This document shows, in pieces, positions 1-12,742 of a stretch of DNA of 64,000 nucleotides (position 1 is the first letter of the stretch; each line of letters begins with the position of its first letter). Origin of the DNA: Panopea generosa (lineage: Eukaryota; Mollusca; Bivalvia; Adapedonta; Hiatellidae); the NCBI GenBank assembly GCA_029582155.1, contig CM055902.1, positions 11,877,041 through 11,941,040 on the forward strand, read 5' to 3'. Below the pieces are notes generated by a model that was not told the origin of the DNA, made no database searches, and worked only from the letters and a program-made list of their open reading frames with translations. The position numbers and the translations under genes were made by a program.

Positions 1-38
1 ATTATTATTCAGTTTAAGTTCTGAAACATTATAACCCG

Positions 39-195
39 TCGCCATCTTGCAACTTGTGCTTCCTATGCAGACCTGATGTACTCCTTCCGTGCAGCTAAGA
101 ACACCATGTGCGCCTTCATACCAGAAGTGTTAGAAGCCATCATAGAGGAGTATGCAGAGGAGGTACTGCCACCTGTCATCACCAAAACTTCAACG
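39..195 (+). pseudogene. PIF/Harbinger transposase, N-terminal fragment
   Basis: The frame beginning near 48 reads RHLATCASYADLMYSFRAAK and continues with a stretch containing FIPEVLEAIIEEYAEEV. This matches the conserved region of Harbinger (HARBI1-like) transposases that precedes the DDE catalytic core, where the pattern '..LRYLATG.SY..L...F.V...T....V.E...AI...' is usual. The frame breaks upstream of about 45 and runs into tandem-repeat sequence after about 195. The catalytic core expected next ('..C.GA.DG.H..' with the first Asp) is not visible, so this is a relic and not a host HARBI1 gene. It reads in the same direction as the C-terminal piece at 1698-2060, which implies one element split by the repeat between them. 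Confidence 0.75.
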
Positions 196-1560
196 CAATT
201 AAATGCAAAAGTTTAACCTGGGTATCTACAGTAGAACAATTAAGTCCAAAAGGGCCATAACTTTGCCATAATGCAACCCCGAGTTATGGTTCTTTGTCTC
301 TGTGTGTTCCATTGATGATGGCAAACACACATGCGAAGTTTCATTCATATCCAATGAGTGGTTGCATAGCTATCTTACCTGATAAAAAACTTTAACCTGA
401 AAAATTAAGTCGAAAAAGGGCCATAACTAAATGCAACCTAGAGTTACGGTTCTTATCTCTTTGTGTTTCATCGATGATGCTGAACACACATGCAAAGTTT
501 TATTTATATCCAATGTGTGTTTGCATAGATATCTTTCCTGATAAAAAACTTTAACCTGAAAAAATAAGTCGAAAAAGGGCCACAACTCTGCCAAAATGCA
601 ACCCAAAGTTATAGTTCTTGACTCTGTGTGCTCCATTGATGATGGAAATAACACATACGAATATTCATGTATATCCAATGAGTGGTTGCATAGATATCTT
701 ATCTGATAAAAAACTTTAACCTGAAAAATTAAGTCGAAAAAGGGTCATAACTCTGCAAAACTGTAACATAGAGTTATGTTTTTGTCTCTGTGTGTTTCAT
801 TGATAATGTGAAGTTTTATTCATTTCGAATGAGTGGTTGCATAGATATCTTACCTGATAAAAAACTTAAACCTGAAAAATAAAGTCGAAAAAGGGCCATA
901 ACTCTGCCATTATGCAACCCGGAGTTATAGTTTTTATCTCTGTGTGTTCCATTGATGATGGAAAACACATATGCGATGTTTTATTTATATCCAATGAGTG
1001 GTTGCATAGATCTCTTACCTGATAAAAAACTTTAAGCTGAAAAGTTTAGTCGAAAAAGGGCCATAACTCTGCCAAAATGCAACCTAGAGTTATGTTCTAA
1101 TCTTTGTGTGTTTCATTGATGATGCTGAACACAATGCGAAGTTTCATTTATATCCAATGAGTGGTTGCATAGATATCTTACCTTATAAAAAAACTTTAAC
1201 CTGAACAATTAAGTAAAAAAGGGCCATAACTCTGCCAAAATGCAACCTAGAGTTATAGTTCTTATCTCTGCGTGTTCCATTGATAATGCTGAACACATAT
1301 GCGAAGTTTCATTCATATCCAATGGGTGGTTGCAGAGATATCTTAAACTTAAACGCAACTAAACGCAAAAGTTTAACCTTAGTGTCCAAAAAGGGTCATA
1401 ACTGTGCCAAAATGCAATCTAGAGTTATGGATCTTGTCTCTGTGTGTTCCATTGATGATTGTTAACACACATGCGAAGTTTCATTCACATCCAATGAGTG
1501 GTTGAATAGATATCTTAAACTTAAACGCAATAAGTTTACCTGGGTGTCTACAGATGAGGC
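195..1560. repeat. Tandem repeat, ~165-175-bp unit, about 8 copies
   Basis: Each unit carries 'AAAAAGGGCCATAACTCTG', then 'ATGCAACCTAGAGTTATGG', 'TGTGTGTTCCATTGATGATG', 'ACACATGCGAAGTTTCATT' and 'CCAATGAGTGGTTGCATAGA', with unit starts ('TTAACCTGAAAAATTAAGTC') near 368, 542, 716, 871, 1030, 1196 and 1366. Copies are diverged by substitutions and small indels. The 'GGGCCATAACTCTG' core is, from memory, a common dispersed motif in bivalve genomes. The array sits inside the Harbinger relic. Short open frames within it are chance products. Confidence 0.9.
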
Positions 1561-1640
1561 CGACGACGACGTCGACGCCGGGGTCATGGCAATAACTATC
1601 CTTGGACTTCGTCCCGGCGAGCTAAAAATATCTTATTTTT
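1545..1640 (+). mobile_element. Terminal segment of the dispersed element carrying the 170-bp repeats
   Basis: A GC-rich block with a run of GAC/GCC triplets, then 'CCGGGGTCATGGCAATAAC' and 'GACTTCGTCCCGGCGAGC', follows the last repeat unit. The same block in this position is typical of a dispersed bivalve element whose middle holds tandem copies, the architecture seen in mollusc 'pearl'/non-autonomous Helitron-like elements. I infer that 195-1640 is one such element inserted into the Harbinger transposon. Helitron ends were not verified. Confidence 0.45.
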
Positions 1641-1697
1641 TACTAAGTTTAACTTTGCTTTTATATAAACATTGGGTTTTTTTATTTCATTTTACAG

Positions 1698-2060
1698 GCT
1701 ATCCCGTGCCAGAAGAGTGGGGGAAACGCATTTGGAATACTGGCCATGAGGTTTCAGTGCATGCTTGGTTGCTTTAACCAGCGTCCTGATACCGTAGACT
1801 CTAACATACTTGCTTGTGGAACACTACATAATCTTCTCAGAATCCGTTAACCTGCTGTGCCAGGCAATGTCGTCGACCATGAAGGTGAGAACAACCAACT
1901 TCAGCCTGGGGAATGGCGTCGCGGAAGGCAGATGATGGACGGTGACGAGGCGCATGGTAGGAATACTGCGACACATGCTGGCATCCGTCAACCGGAATAC
2001 CGCAAGCATTATTTCAACTTCCCAGCTGGTGCAGTGGACTGGCAGCAGGAGATGATTTAG
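1698..2060 (+). pseudogene. PIF/Harbinger transposase, C-terminal fragment
   Basis: After a splice-acceptor-like TTTTACAG (ending 1697) the DNA reads LSRARRVGE, then after a one-base loss near 1724 NAFGILAMRFQCMLGCFNQR, then PDTVDSNILACGTLHNLLRIR. This is the hallmark end of Harbinger DDE nucleases ('R.R.VENAFGILA.RF......RP.T....V.ACV.LHN..R'). A TAA interrupts the frame at about 1849, after which the same frame continues to 2060 and ends KHYFNFPAGAVDWQQEMI, the usual 'YF....GAVPWQ' finish. So there is one frameshift and one stop, besides the missing catalytic core. A poly-C tract follows at once, and AATAAA lies near 2166. Confidence 0.85.
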
Positions 2061-2065
2061 AAACT

Positions 2066-2091
2066 CGCCCCCCCCCCCCCCACACACCCAC
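2066..2091. repeat. Poly-C / CA low-complexity tract
   Basis: A run of about 14 C followed by CACACACCCACC lies directly after the transposase stop. It is a simple repeat with no further meaning. Confidence 0.85.
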
Positions 2092-2481
2092 CTCAGATGC
2101 CTCAGGATAAAGTGTGACTCTATGTGATTACTGTGCTAAAGTTTGTATGGTTGTATAATATAGTAATAAAGGGAAATTTGCAAATTTAACTTGATATAGT
2201 TGGTATGTACTTTTTTATGCAAGTAGGGAAAAAACAAAAATATCTGATTGTACTTTCATGAGAATATCCTTATGAAAATACAATCAGATAACTTTATTTA
2301 TGTTTTAAAATATAAACCAAATATATTAAAAAAAAGTGCTCAATATAAAACTTTTATTCAATACAACTACACATTCTGAGATATATACACAAGTTCCAGA
2401 TCAAGTTCAAGTACACAAGTTCAGTCACTAAACACATGTTCATTCTGGGTTCTTGGGGCTGGGTGATTCCAGTGGGTTTGA

Positions 2482-2880
2482 TCATGTCAGATCATATATA
2501 TGAGTTAATTTGTAATTATCGATTGTAGAATTACGCTGGTGACGCAGCTGTACTAGGCAAGGTCTGATGAAGGCAAACTTCATCAACAATCAGGTGTGCT
2601 TCGCCGTCCGTTCCTGCAGACCACTGCCACTCTTGGTGCCCATCTGTTCCAGCTTCGAGTACTGTGTCCTCATATTGGGGTACCAGACCAGAGAGATGTC
2701 ATCAGGGTTCAGCCCCATCTGCTGCTCCTTCTCCAACCAGGTCCGGGACTTTTTGTATTTCATCTTGAAGTCTGTTGACGCTTTGTTGTAGAGGAAATAG
2801 TTTTCCTGTAGCCATTCCAACAGTTCATCTTCCTCCTCCCATGTTAAAGGCCTCTTCATCGACTTTCTTGGCTGAACCTA
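2482..2880 (-). pseudogene. Harbinger-associated Myb/MADF-like DNA-binding protein, exon 2
   Basis: On the - strand, after a TTTTTCAG acceptor near 2886, the frame reads QPRKSMKRPLTWEEEDELLE and goes on through WLQENYFLYNKASTDFKMKY, KSRTWLEKEQQMGLNPDDIS and VWYPNMRTQYSKLEQMGTKS. This is the trihelix/MADF-like protein that PIF/Harbinger elements encode beside the transposase. A TGA at 2590-2592 stops it, but the same frame then continues WLLMKFAFIRPCLVQLRHQR (the TGA sits where Trp is expected) to a second stop at 2482. It converges tail-to-tail with the transposase, a normal arrangement for such elements. Confidence 0.7.
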
Positions 2881-3470
2881 GGAACCTGAAAAATAAAACA
2901 ACATTCGTAAATAAATATGAATAAATAACAATGAAAATGCCAGACAGACAACAGTTAGTTACAGTTTGTTACAATATATATCAGAAATTATGATTCCGAT
3001 GTACACACCATGAACAGTTTATATACCTGTAAACCGACAAAAATAATAAATACTTCTTATAAATACAATTTCCCCTTCCTTTATTCATATATTTTTCTCC
3101 TTTCTTCATGTATTCACACTCTCTTGGATTATTTACCTACGCACAGCACGCGCATCGATACGTGATGTCGCCTGTCATGACCAATTCATAATTCTATCCA
3201 AACGATTGACCATGTGCCGGGAAAAGGCGCGTGCTACTGAAGTTATAGGATATAAACTCGGTAAGGTGTGGTGATTTCAACCAACCAAAGAGCTTGCTTT
3301 TTGTGTACTGTTAGTAAATTGTATTTATAATAATATATTAAAACAAAATTATAAAAGTACACTAATAACTATATGAATAATATTTTTAAATATATTTATA
3401 GCATGTGCAAAATATATAGGAGTTTACCCCTTTCTTAAGAGAGACATGGCTGGTTTGGGTCCTTGTATTC

Positions 3471-3878
3471 TTAGCTTGTATTACTACAGGCAGCAGTGCT
3501 GGTCTTCCCCTTCCTCCTCTGGGTGTTGTGCACTTCTGGGGACACTTCGGCGGATGGCGGCGATGATGACCTGCCGTCCTCAGCGTCATCATCATCAATG
3601 TAGGCAGCAGCTCGGCTTGTCTTTCTTCCCCTTGGCATGGTGTCCTGTACTTTCGGTGGAATCCCAGCAAGTTGTGAAAAAAAACCGCCAAAAAATGCCC
3701 GCTGTGACCTTAACTTTGATCCTTGAATAGAATATTGAGGCGGTCGGATATAATCGGGTATGATCGGGTAGAAGTCGTGTGTGTTCGAGTAAAGATCGGG
3801 TGCGGCCTGCAAATTATCGAGTTGATCGAGTAAATGCATCTGATTGGGGTCGTACAAGATCGAGTAAAGGTCGTTCAC
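3471..3878 (-). pseudogene. Probable first exon of the Harbinger Myb-like protein
   Basis: A 135-codon open frame starts MNDLYSILYDPNQMHLLDQL and runs through a Pro/Tyr-rich stretch to RGRKTSRAAAYIDDDDAEDG and a Ser/Pro- and Lys-rich tail. It lies upstream of, and in the same direction as, the MADF-like exon at 2482-2880. Its acidic/basic low-complexity composition suits the N-terminal part of these accessory proteins. I did not find the splice donor that would join it to 2880, so the link is inferred from position. It may instead be a chance frame. Confidence 0.4.
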
Positions 3879-3879
3879 A

Positions 3880-4374
3880 GGTTTAGTTGATCGATTACAG
3901 ATCGCTAAAAATATGTGACTAGATGTCTTCCCTGTGAACTAGACCTTGTACACGAGAATACACGAGTTTACCAGAGCGCTACAAGATGTATTTCAGACTA
4001 CGTCTAGACCGTCTGGCTTCTCGAACAAAAAACCGACCGCTACTGGCCAAGATAGACCGCTGCAGACCGGGTGGGACCCCCCTACAGACAGAGAGAGATA
4101 ATTTCACGACCACATGATCGAGTTTGATCGATGTATTCAGATTGACGGTGAGAACGGGGCATTATCCAACAAAACAAAGACAAAACATTTTTAATACAGA
4201 TTTTAGTTCCGTCTTTAATATATTAAATATATCAACAGCATATGCTTGACAATGATTTTTAACTCTAAATGAAAGTTTAGAAAATCCCAACATGTTAACA
4301 TCTTATGTTCACAGTTTACTATTTAAAGATAGTTTATTGCAATTATAAACACATGACACTCTGTATATGGCATA
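3880..4374. other. No gene seen
   Basis: This stretch has repeated 'GATCGAGT'-like words on both sides of 3800-3900 and a C-run near 4078. I recognise no coding sequence, and the end of the Harbinger element could not be fixed because no matching inverted terminal repeat was found. Confidence 0.4.
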
Positions 4375-4450
4375 TCTAACTTTATTGGAGAAGTGAAGAA
4401 GGACCTCAGTATAAATCTGGGTACAACCACCGTCCTTCAAACAGTAATTG
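4375..4450 (-). mobile_element. SINE-B tail fragment
   Basis: The sequence 'GAAGAAGGACCTCAG' followed by 'CCACCGTCCTTC' is the reverse complement of the body of SINE family B (full copy at 60754-61010, with 'GGAAGGACGGTGG' and 'CTGAGGTCTTCCTCC'). The tRNA-like head is absent. Confidence 0.6.
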
Positions 4451-4726
4451 TCACATTTCTCAAATAAAGATTGTCACAACGGACCGAACTGAGCTTGAAA
4501 CGCAACCTTACAAATATATTTCTATTTTATCACAAAGAAGAAACAGAACACGGAAAAAACTCACGCCTTTTTAACACGATATAAACGAGCTAAATCTTAA
4601 TAAGAAGAAAACTTTGTGTACCGTCACAGAAAATGTACACCCCTAAATTTAGTGGTTCGTAAACTTGAAATGAAAGATATTGACATTATATAGAGAAATA
4701 AAAGGGTCGTTTATTTTTTTTTTTTT

Positions 4727-5771
4727 TCAAATTTTCTTTAGAAAAAATACATCCAGTGGCCATTTGCTGTACATTTTCTTGTTAAGAATCGTTTTGCCAA
4801 ATGGGTCCCGAAAAGGTAAGAAACGTCGTTTTTCCATGACATCAATAATTTCTTTTCCTGAATTACTATCTGTATGGTATTCAAACTCCATTTGAATCAG
4901 GCTCAAAAAATAGTTCTGCACCGTTCAGTACTTCTAGCTCGTGACTTTCGACATCCATTTTAATTACGATCTGTTTTCCTTTGAATATATCAATAATGTC
5001 ATCTAACATTATTGTTTCAGCAGCGTCATCTTGTTTAATTCCTTTGGATTTGTTTAAACGTTTTATGGCCGTCGCACCCACATTTCCCTCAAACTTCGTA
5101 AAAGACACCAAGGAGTGACGGTCTGATAGTGCATTCCATATCAAAGTCACATTTTCGCCTATCTTTCCGAGATGTAAAGATTTTGAAAGCAGACGATGAT
5201 TTTCAGTTAAAGGATCCACAGATACAACACGTTTGCCCAGTTTAGCTGCTGAAAGTGTGTAGACACCGACATTACAACCAATATCTAAAAATTCAAATGT
5301 TGGGTTTGACGTTAAAATTGTCATTAAGTCATTCACCATATTTCCTTCATAGTGACCATCATTAATAATTGCGGCAGAAACAACCCTGTCTACGTTTGGG
5401 TCATATACACATATTGGAGTGATCGCTCCTGTTTTTAACGGTACACAATAATCCGTAGTCGAACTGTCATCCTGGTACTTTTTTACAGTGCGCACGCACG
5501 TCCCACTTTTTCTGATTTCTGACGACGGAACTATACCAGCCAAACATGGGTATGTGTTGAAATCGTCAAGACTTCGGCGTGTTTTGTCTTTAATAAACTT
5601 TGCGCCAACATTTTTTTTATCCTGTGCGGCAACAAATTTATCATCAACGTATTGGTTAAGTTTCGACAAATATGTGGCACCAAAGTAACATTCGTAGTAA
5701 AACACTAAAATAACCACAACTGCAACACACAGTCCTAAATATTTCGAACAAAATTTGTTTACGAGTACCAT
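4727..5771 (-). CDS. FkbM-family SAM-dependent methyltransferase, membrane-anchored, frameshifted
   Basis: An intronless gene. Residues 12-30 (GLCVAVVVILVFYYECYF region) form one N-terminal membrane helix, consistent with a type II Golgi/ER enzyme. The lumenal part has SAM motif I FLDIGCNVGVYTL at about 161-173, the acidic D186 after the second strand (VVSVDP), and the FkbM hallmark VIKMDVESHELEVLNGA at 269-285. The first frame stops after 296 codons (4881). The expected C-terminus lies in the +1 frame from a run of six T (4905-4910 on the + strand) and reads SLIQMEFEYHTDSNSGKEII to WPLDVFFLKKI, ending at 4727. With one T fewer the protein would be about 350 residues, normal for the family. 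This is either a homopolymer sequencing error or a recent inactivation. AATAAA lies just past the stop (about 4709-4714, - strand). Substrate unknown; family members O-methylate sugars or lipids. Confidence 0.8.
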
Positions 5772-7579
5772 TTCTGTGTTAATACATTGAATAATACATA
5801 TGATATGAGTAAGGTACTGTGCGTATCACCCCTGTTATGGTAATTAAACATACGGAGTATAATACGTTATTGATTGGGAATTAAAGGGGAACTTTTTATT
5901 TAAAGAAGCACTAGCTAATTTATACCTTTGCATGCCCTATCACATTATTTTGTTGAGGACGGGTTATAATACAACCATCGCAACTTGTTTATATTTATAA
6001 AAACAATTTAGTTTTGGGTTCAACTCAATGAAATAATAAATGTGCAGTCCTTTATAGTATGAAATTAAGTGAATACATATCATAAGTAAAATTATATTAT
6101 AAAATATCATATATATATCATAAAGGGAGGTAATTAAATTCACAACAACAGAATTTACGATTTGGAATATTTTCAGATGCTCATTCACAATGCATGATTT
6201 ATGGATGGAGATAATTATTTGTGAATAACCATTTATATATATCAATCACAGACCAGAAATAAATCTGTTAACTCGAATCTGTGAACCATAGGTACAGACA
6301 TTCACAAACACATCAATCTTAAATTAATTCACATTCCTTGATATTGTTCTTTCAAAGTAATTACTACACGTTGATGTGATTGCGGTATACTGACATATGC
6401 AAAACATTAGTTGTACAATATACCGCTAGTAACACCACAATAAAATGGGGGAAACGGAAAACAGCAACACAAATCTAACCACAAATGGAAACAAATGACT
6501 CTACTTGTAACTAGAGACTTGGTTGAATTTAGATACGTGTGATATCAAGTCATATTAAAACACAAAATAGTGCAAATTATACCACATAACATGTCTCGAA
6601 TGGAGGATTAGTTGACGCATTTCAAATGGAAGCCATGCAATTGCCACGTCAGTCAACACACAAACAAAAACCAGTACATATCTAAAATAAAGCCGAAATT
6701 CAAATTAAACGACGTGCACATTGTAATCAGGTAGAATTTATAAATAAATGTGAAAGGACCAATCTACCGCCGATTTGAATACTATTGAACCTCATGCATT
6801 TATTTATTTGAAGTGACAATACCTATTATTGTGAAAACTAGTTTAATAAACTGTGGAAGCGTAAGTAAGGTTATCCAATCAAAAACGGACAGAATATAGG
6901 TTATCCAATCAAATTGGATATAACGTGGGGAGTTTATAGTAACAACACGTAATTACAACTCGTCGTGGTAAATGATCAGATATTGTAAATACTATAGTAT
7001 TATGAACACGATGTATACTGAAAATTAGGACTACAAAAGTTTGTAATGATCGGTATGCTAACGCACTTCAACTGGAAGTGATGCAATTGCCACGCAAACA
7101 TACATATTACATCACATTCAAACCCAAATGCGGTAAATGACATTTCACATTCATATTTCTGCTAATTTACACATTTCAACAGACAAAACCCAAGTAGAGT
7201 AATCGATTACATTGTTTACATTTTGCTACGTTCTGCAAATAACCATAATCAGGCATATATAACCAAAACAGGATATTTAATACATTGTGCATATCTTACC
7301 AATATACACATTCCATCATATCAGACCAAATGATGTAATTAACTACCTTGTATATATGCTGGCAATGTACACATACCGTCATATTAGACATTATTACACA
7401 GTATATATTCCACCTATAAACACATTCCAATATATCAAACTTAAAAGTGGTATTTAATATTACATGTATGTTATACATATTCAGCCAAGATGCGCATTTC
7501 ATCATATCAGACCTACACAGAGACAATTACAGTACCCATTCGACATACCTGAATAACGGTACAATTGTAACTAATGACT
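5772..7579. other. AT-rich intergenic DNA with stray 76-bp satellite units
   Basis: No credible coding sequence. Diverged single units related to the 76-bp satellite occur at about 6598-6650 ('TTGACGCATTTCAAATGGA') and 7050-7110 ('TAACGCACTTCAACTGGAAG'). A 16-bp direct repeat 'AGGTTATCCAATCAAA' occurs near 6871 and 6897. These look like the decayed edge of the array that follows. Confidence 0.6.
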
Positions 7580-10500
7580 TAATGGAGGACTGGCTGACGC
7601 ACTTCACACGAAAGCTATGTAATCGTCACAATACACACATTACACATAAAACCTTAAATGGAGGGTTGGCTGACGAACTTCACATGGAAGCTATGTAATC
7701 GTCACACCAATCTACACATTACACATAAAACCGCAAAGGGAGGGTTTGCTGACGCACTTCACATGGAAGCTATGTAATTGTCACAATACACACATTACAC
7801 ATAAAACCTTAAATGGAGGGTTGGCTGACGCACTTCACATGGAAGCTATGTAATTGTCACAATACACACATTACACATAAAACCTTAAATGGAGGGTTGG
7901 CTGAAGTAATTCACATGGAATCTATGTAATCGTCACAATACACACATTACACATAAAACCTTAAATGGAGGGTTTGCTGACGCACTTCACATGGAAGCTA
8001 TGTAATTGTCACAATACACACATTACACATAAAACCTTAAATGGAGGGTTGGCTGACGCACTTCACATGGAAGCTATGTAATTGTCACAATACACACATT
8101 ACACATAAAACCTTAAATGGAGGGTTGGCTGAAGTAATTCACATGGAATCTATGTAATCGTCACAATACACACATTACACATAAAACCTTAAATGGAGGG
8201 TTTGCTGACGCAATTCACATGGAAGCTATGTAATCGTCACAATACGCACATTACACATAAAACCTTAAATGGAGGGTTTGCTGACGCACTTCACATGGAA
8301 GCTATGTCATTGTCACAATACACACATTACACATAAAACCTTAAATGGAGGGTTTGCTGACGCACTTCACATGGAAGCTATGTAATTGTCACAATACACA
8401 CATTACACATAAAACCTTAAATGGAGGGTTTGCTGACGCACTTCACATGGAAGCTATGTAATTGTCACAATATACACATTACACATAAAACCGCAAATGG
8501 AGGGTTTGCTGACGCACTTCACATGGAAGCTATGTAATCGTCAATATACAAACATTACACATAAAACATTAAATGGAGGGTTTGCTGACGTACTTCACAT
8601 GGAAGCCATGTAATCGTAACAATACACATATTACACATAAAACCTTAAATGGAAAGTTGGCTGACGCACTTCACGTGGAAGCCATGTAATTGTCACAATA
8701 CATATATTACACATAAAACCTTAAATGGAGGGTTGGCTGACGCACTTCACATGGAAGCTATGTAATTGTCACAATACACATATTACACATTAAACCATAA
8801 AAGGAGGATTGGTTGACGTACTTCACATGGAAGCTTTGTAATCGTCACAATACACACATTACACATAAAACCTTAAATGGAGGGTTTGCTGACGCACTTC
8901 ACATGGAAGCTATGTAATTGTCACAATACACACATTACACATAAAACCTTAAATGGAGGGTTGGCTGACGCACTTCACATGGAAGCTATGTAATTGTCAC
9001 AATACACACATTACACATAAAACCGCAAATGGAGGGTTTGCTGACGCACTTCACATGGAAGATATGTAATCGTCAAAATACACACATTACACATAAAACC
9101 TTAAATGAATGGTTGGCTGACGCACTTCCCATGGAAGCTATGTAATCGTCACAATACACACATTACACATAAAACCTTAAATGGAGGGTTTGCTGACGCA
9201 CTTCACATGGAAGCTATGTAATTGTCACAATAGCCACATAATACATAAAACCGCAAATAGATGGTTTGCTGACGCACTTCACATGGAAGCTATGTAATCG
9301 TCACAATACACACATTACACATCAAACCTTAAATGGAGGGTTGGCTGACGCACTTCACATGGAAGCTATGTAATCGTCATAATACACAGATTACACATAA
9401 AACCTGAAATAAAGGGTTGGCTGAAGCACTTCACATGGAAGCTATGTAATCGTCACAATACACACATTACACATAAACCTTAAATGGAGGGTTGGCTGAC
9501 GCACTTCACATGGAAGCTATGTAATCGTCACAATACACACATTACACATAAAACCTTAAATGGAGGGTTGGCTGACGCACTTCACCTGGAAGCTATATAA
9601 TTGTCACAATACACGCATTACACATAAAACCTTAAATGGAGGGTTGGCTGACGCACTTCACATGGAAGCTATGTAATTGTCACAATACACACATTACACA
9701 TTAAACCTTAAATGGAGGGTTTGCTGATGCACTTTACATGGAAGCTATGTAATTGTCACAATACACACATTACACATAAAACCTTCAATGGAAAGTTTGC
9801 TGACGCACTTCACATGGAAGCTATGAAATCGTCACAATACACACATTACACATAAAACCTTAAATGGAAAGTTGGCTGACGCACTTCACATGGAAGCTAT
9901 GTAATTGTCACAATACACACATTACACATAAAACCTTAAATGGAGGGTTGGCTGACGCACTTCACCTGGAAGCTATGTAATTGTCACAATACACGCATTA
10001 CACATAAAACCTTAAATGGAGGGTTGGCTGACGCACTTCACATGGAAGCTATGTAATTGTCACAATACACACATTACACATTAAACCTTAAATGGAGGGT
10101 TTGCTGACGCACTTTACATGGAAGCTATGTAATCGTCACAATACACACATTACACATAAAACCTTCAATGGAAAGTTGGCTGACGCACTTCACATGGAAG
10201 CTATGTAATCGTCACAATACACACATTACACATTAAACCTTAAATGGAGGGTTTGCTGACGCACTTTACATGGAAGCTATGTAATCGTCACAATACACAC
10301 ATTACACATAAAACCTTAAATGGAAAGTTGGCTGACGCACTTCACATAAAAGCTATGTAATCGTCACAATACACACATTACACATTAAACCTTAAATGGA
10401 GGGTTTGCTGACGCACTTTACATGGAAGCTATGTAATCGTCACAATACACACATTACACATAAAACCTTAAATGGAAAGTTGGCTGACGCACTTCACATG

Positions 10501-12742
10501 GAAGCTATGTAATTGTCACAATACACGCATTACACATAAAACCTTAAATGGAGGGTTGGCTGATGCACTTCACATGGAAGCTATGTAATCGTCACAATAC
10601 ACACATTACACATTAAACCTTAAATGGAGGGTTTGCTGACGCATTTCACACGGAAGCTATGTAATCGTCACAATACACACATTACAAATTAAACCGCAAA
10701 TGGAAGGTTTGCTGACGCACTTCACATGGAAGTTATGTAATTGTCACAATACACACATTACACATAAAACCTTAAATGGAGGGTTTGCTGACGCATTTCA
10801 CATGGAAGCTATGTAATCGTCACAATACACACATTACACATAAAACCTTAAATGGAGGGTTTGCTGACGCACTTCACATGGAAACTATGTAATTGCCACA
10901 ATACACACATTACACATAAAACCGCAAATGGAGGGTTTGCTGACGTACTTCACATGGAAGCTAAGTAATTGTCACAATACACACATTAGACAAAAACCTT
11001 AAATGGAGGGTTTGCAGGCGCACTTCACATGAAAGCTATGTAATCGTCACAATACACACATTACACATAAAACCTTAAAAGGAGGGTTGGCTGACACTCT
11101 TCACATGGAAGCTATGTGATTGTCACAATACTCACATTACAAATAAAACCTTAAATGGAGGGTTTGCTGACGCACTTCACATTGAATCTATGTAATCGTC
11201 ACAATTCACACATTACAAATAAAACCTTAAATGGAAAGTTTGCTGACGCACTTCACATTGAATCTATGTAATCGTCACAATTCACACATTACACATAAAA
11301 CCTTAAATGGAGGGTTTGCTGAAGCACTTCACATGGAATCTATGTAATCGTCACAATACACACATTACACATAAAACCGCAAATGGAGGGTTGGCTGAAG
11401 CACTACACATGGAAGATATGTAATCGTCACAATACACACATTACACACAAAACCTTAAATGGAGGGTTTGCTGACGCACTTCACATGGAAGCTATGTAAT
11501 TGTCACAATACACACATTACACATAAAACCGCAAATGGAGGGTTGGCTGAAGCACTACACATGGAAGCTATGTAATCGTCACAATACACACATTACACAC
11601 AAAACTTTAAATGGAGGGTTTGCTGACGCACTTCACATGGAAGCTATGTAATTGTCACAATACACACATTACACATAAAACCGCAAATGGAGGGCTGGCT
11701 GAAGCACTACACATGGAAGCTATGTAACTGTCACAATACACACATTACACATAAAACCTTCAATGGAGGGTTTGCTGACGCACTTCACATGGAAGCTATG
11801 TAATCGTCACAATACACATATTACACATAAAACCTTAAATGGAGGGTTTGCTAACGCACTTCACATGGAATCTATGTAATCGTCACAATACACACATTAC
11901 ACATAAAACCACAAATGGAGGGTTGGCTGAAGCACTACACATGGAAGCTATGTAATCGTCACAATACACACATTACACATAAAACCTTAAATGGAGGGTT
12001 TGCTGACGAACTTCACATGGAAGCTATGTAATCGTCACAATACACATATTACACATAAAACCTTAAATGGAGGGTTTGTTAACGCACTTCCCATGAAATC
12101 TATGTAATCGTCACAATACACACATTACACATAAAACCGCAAATGGAGGGTTGGCTGAAGCACTTCACATGGAAGCTATGTAATCGACACTATACACACA
12201 TTACACATAAAACCGCAAATGGAGGGTTGGCTGACGCACTTCCCATGGAAGCTCTGTTATCGTCACAATACACACATTACACATAAAACCTTAAATGGAG
12301 GGTTTGCTGACGCACTTCACATGGAAGCTATGTAATTGTCACAATACACACATAAAACATAAAACCTTAAATGGAGGGTTGGCTGACGTACTTCACTAAA
12401 GCTATGTAATCGTCACAATACACAAATTACACATAAAACCTTAAATGGAGGGTTTGCTGACGCACTTCACATGGAAGCTATGTAATCGTCACAATACACA
12501 CATAACACATAAAACCTTAAATGGAGGGTTGGCTGACGCACTTCACATGGAAGCTATGTAATCGTCACAATACACACATTACACATAAAACATTAAATGG
12601 AGGGTTTGCTGACGCACTTCACATGGAAGCTATGTAATCGTCACAATACACACATTACACATAAAACCTTAAATGGAGCGTTGGCTGACGCACTTCACAT
12701 GGAAGCTATGTAATCGTCACAATACACACATTACACATAAAA

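Noticed and set aside
1502-1777. 91-codon + strand frame crossing the repeat end and the Harbinger exon.
   Set aside because: It runs through repeat and intron-like DNA in a frame other than that of the transposase and has no independent support.
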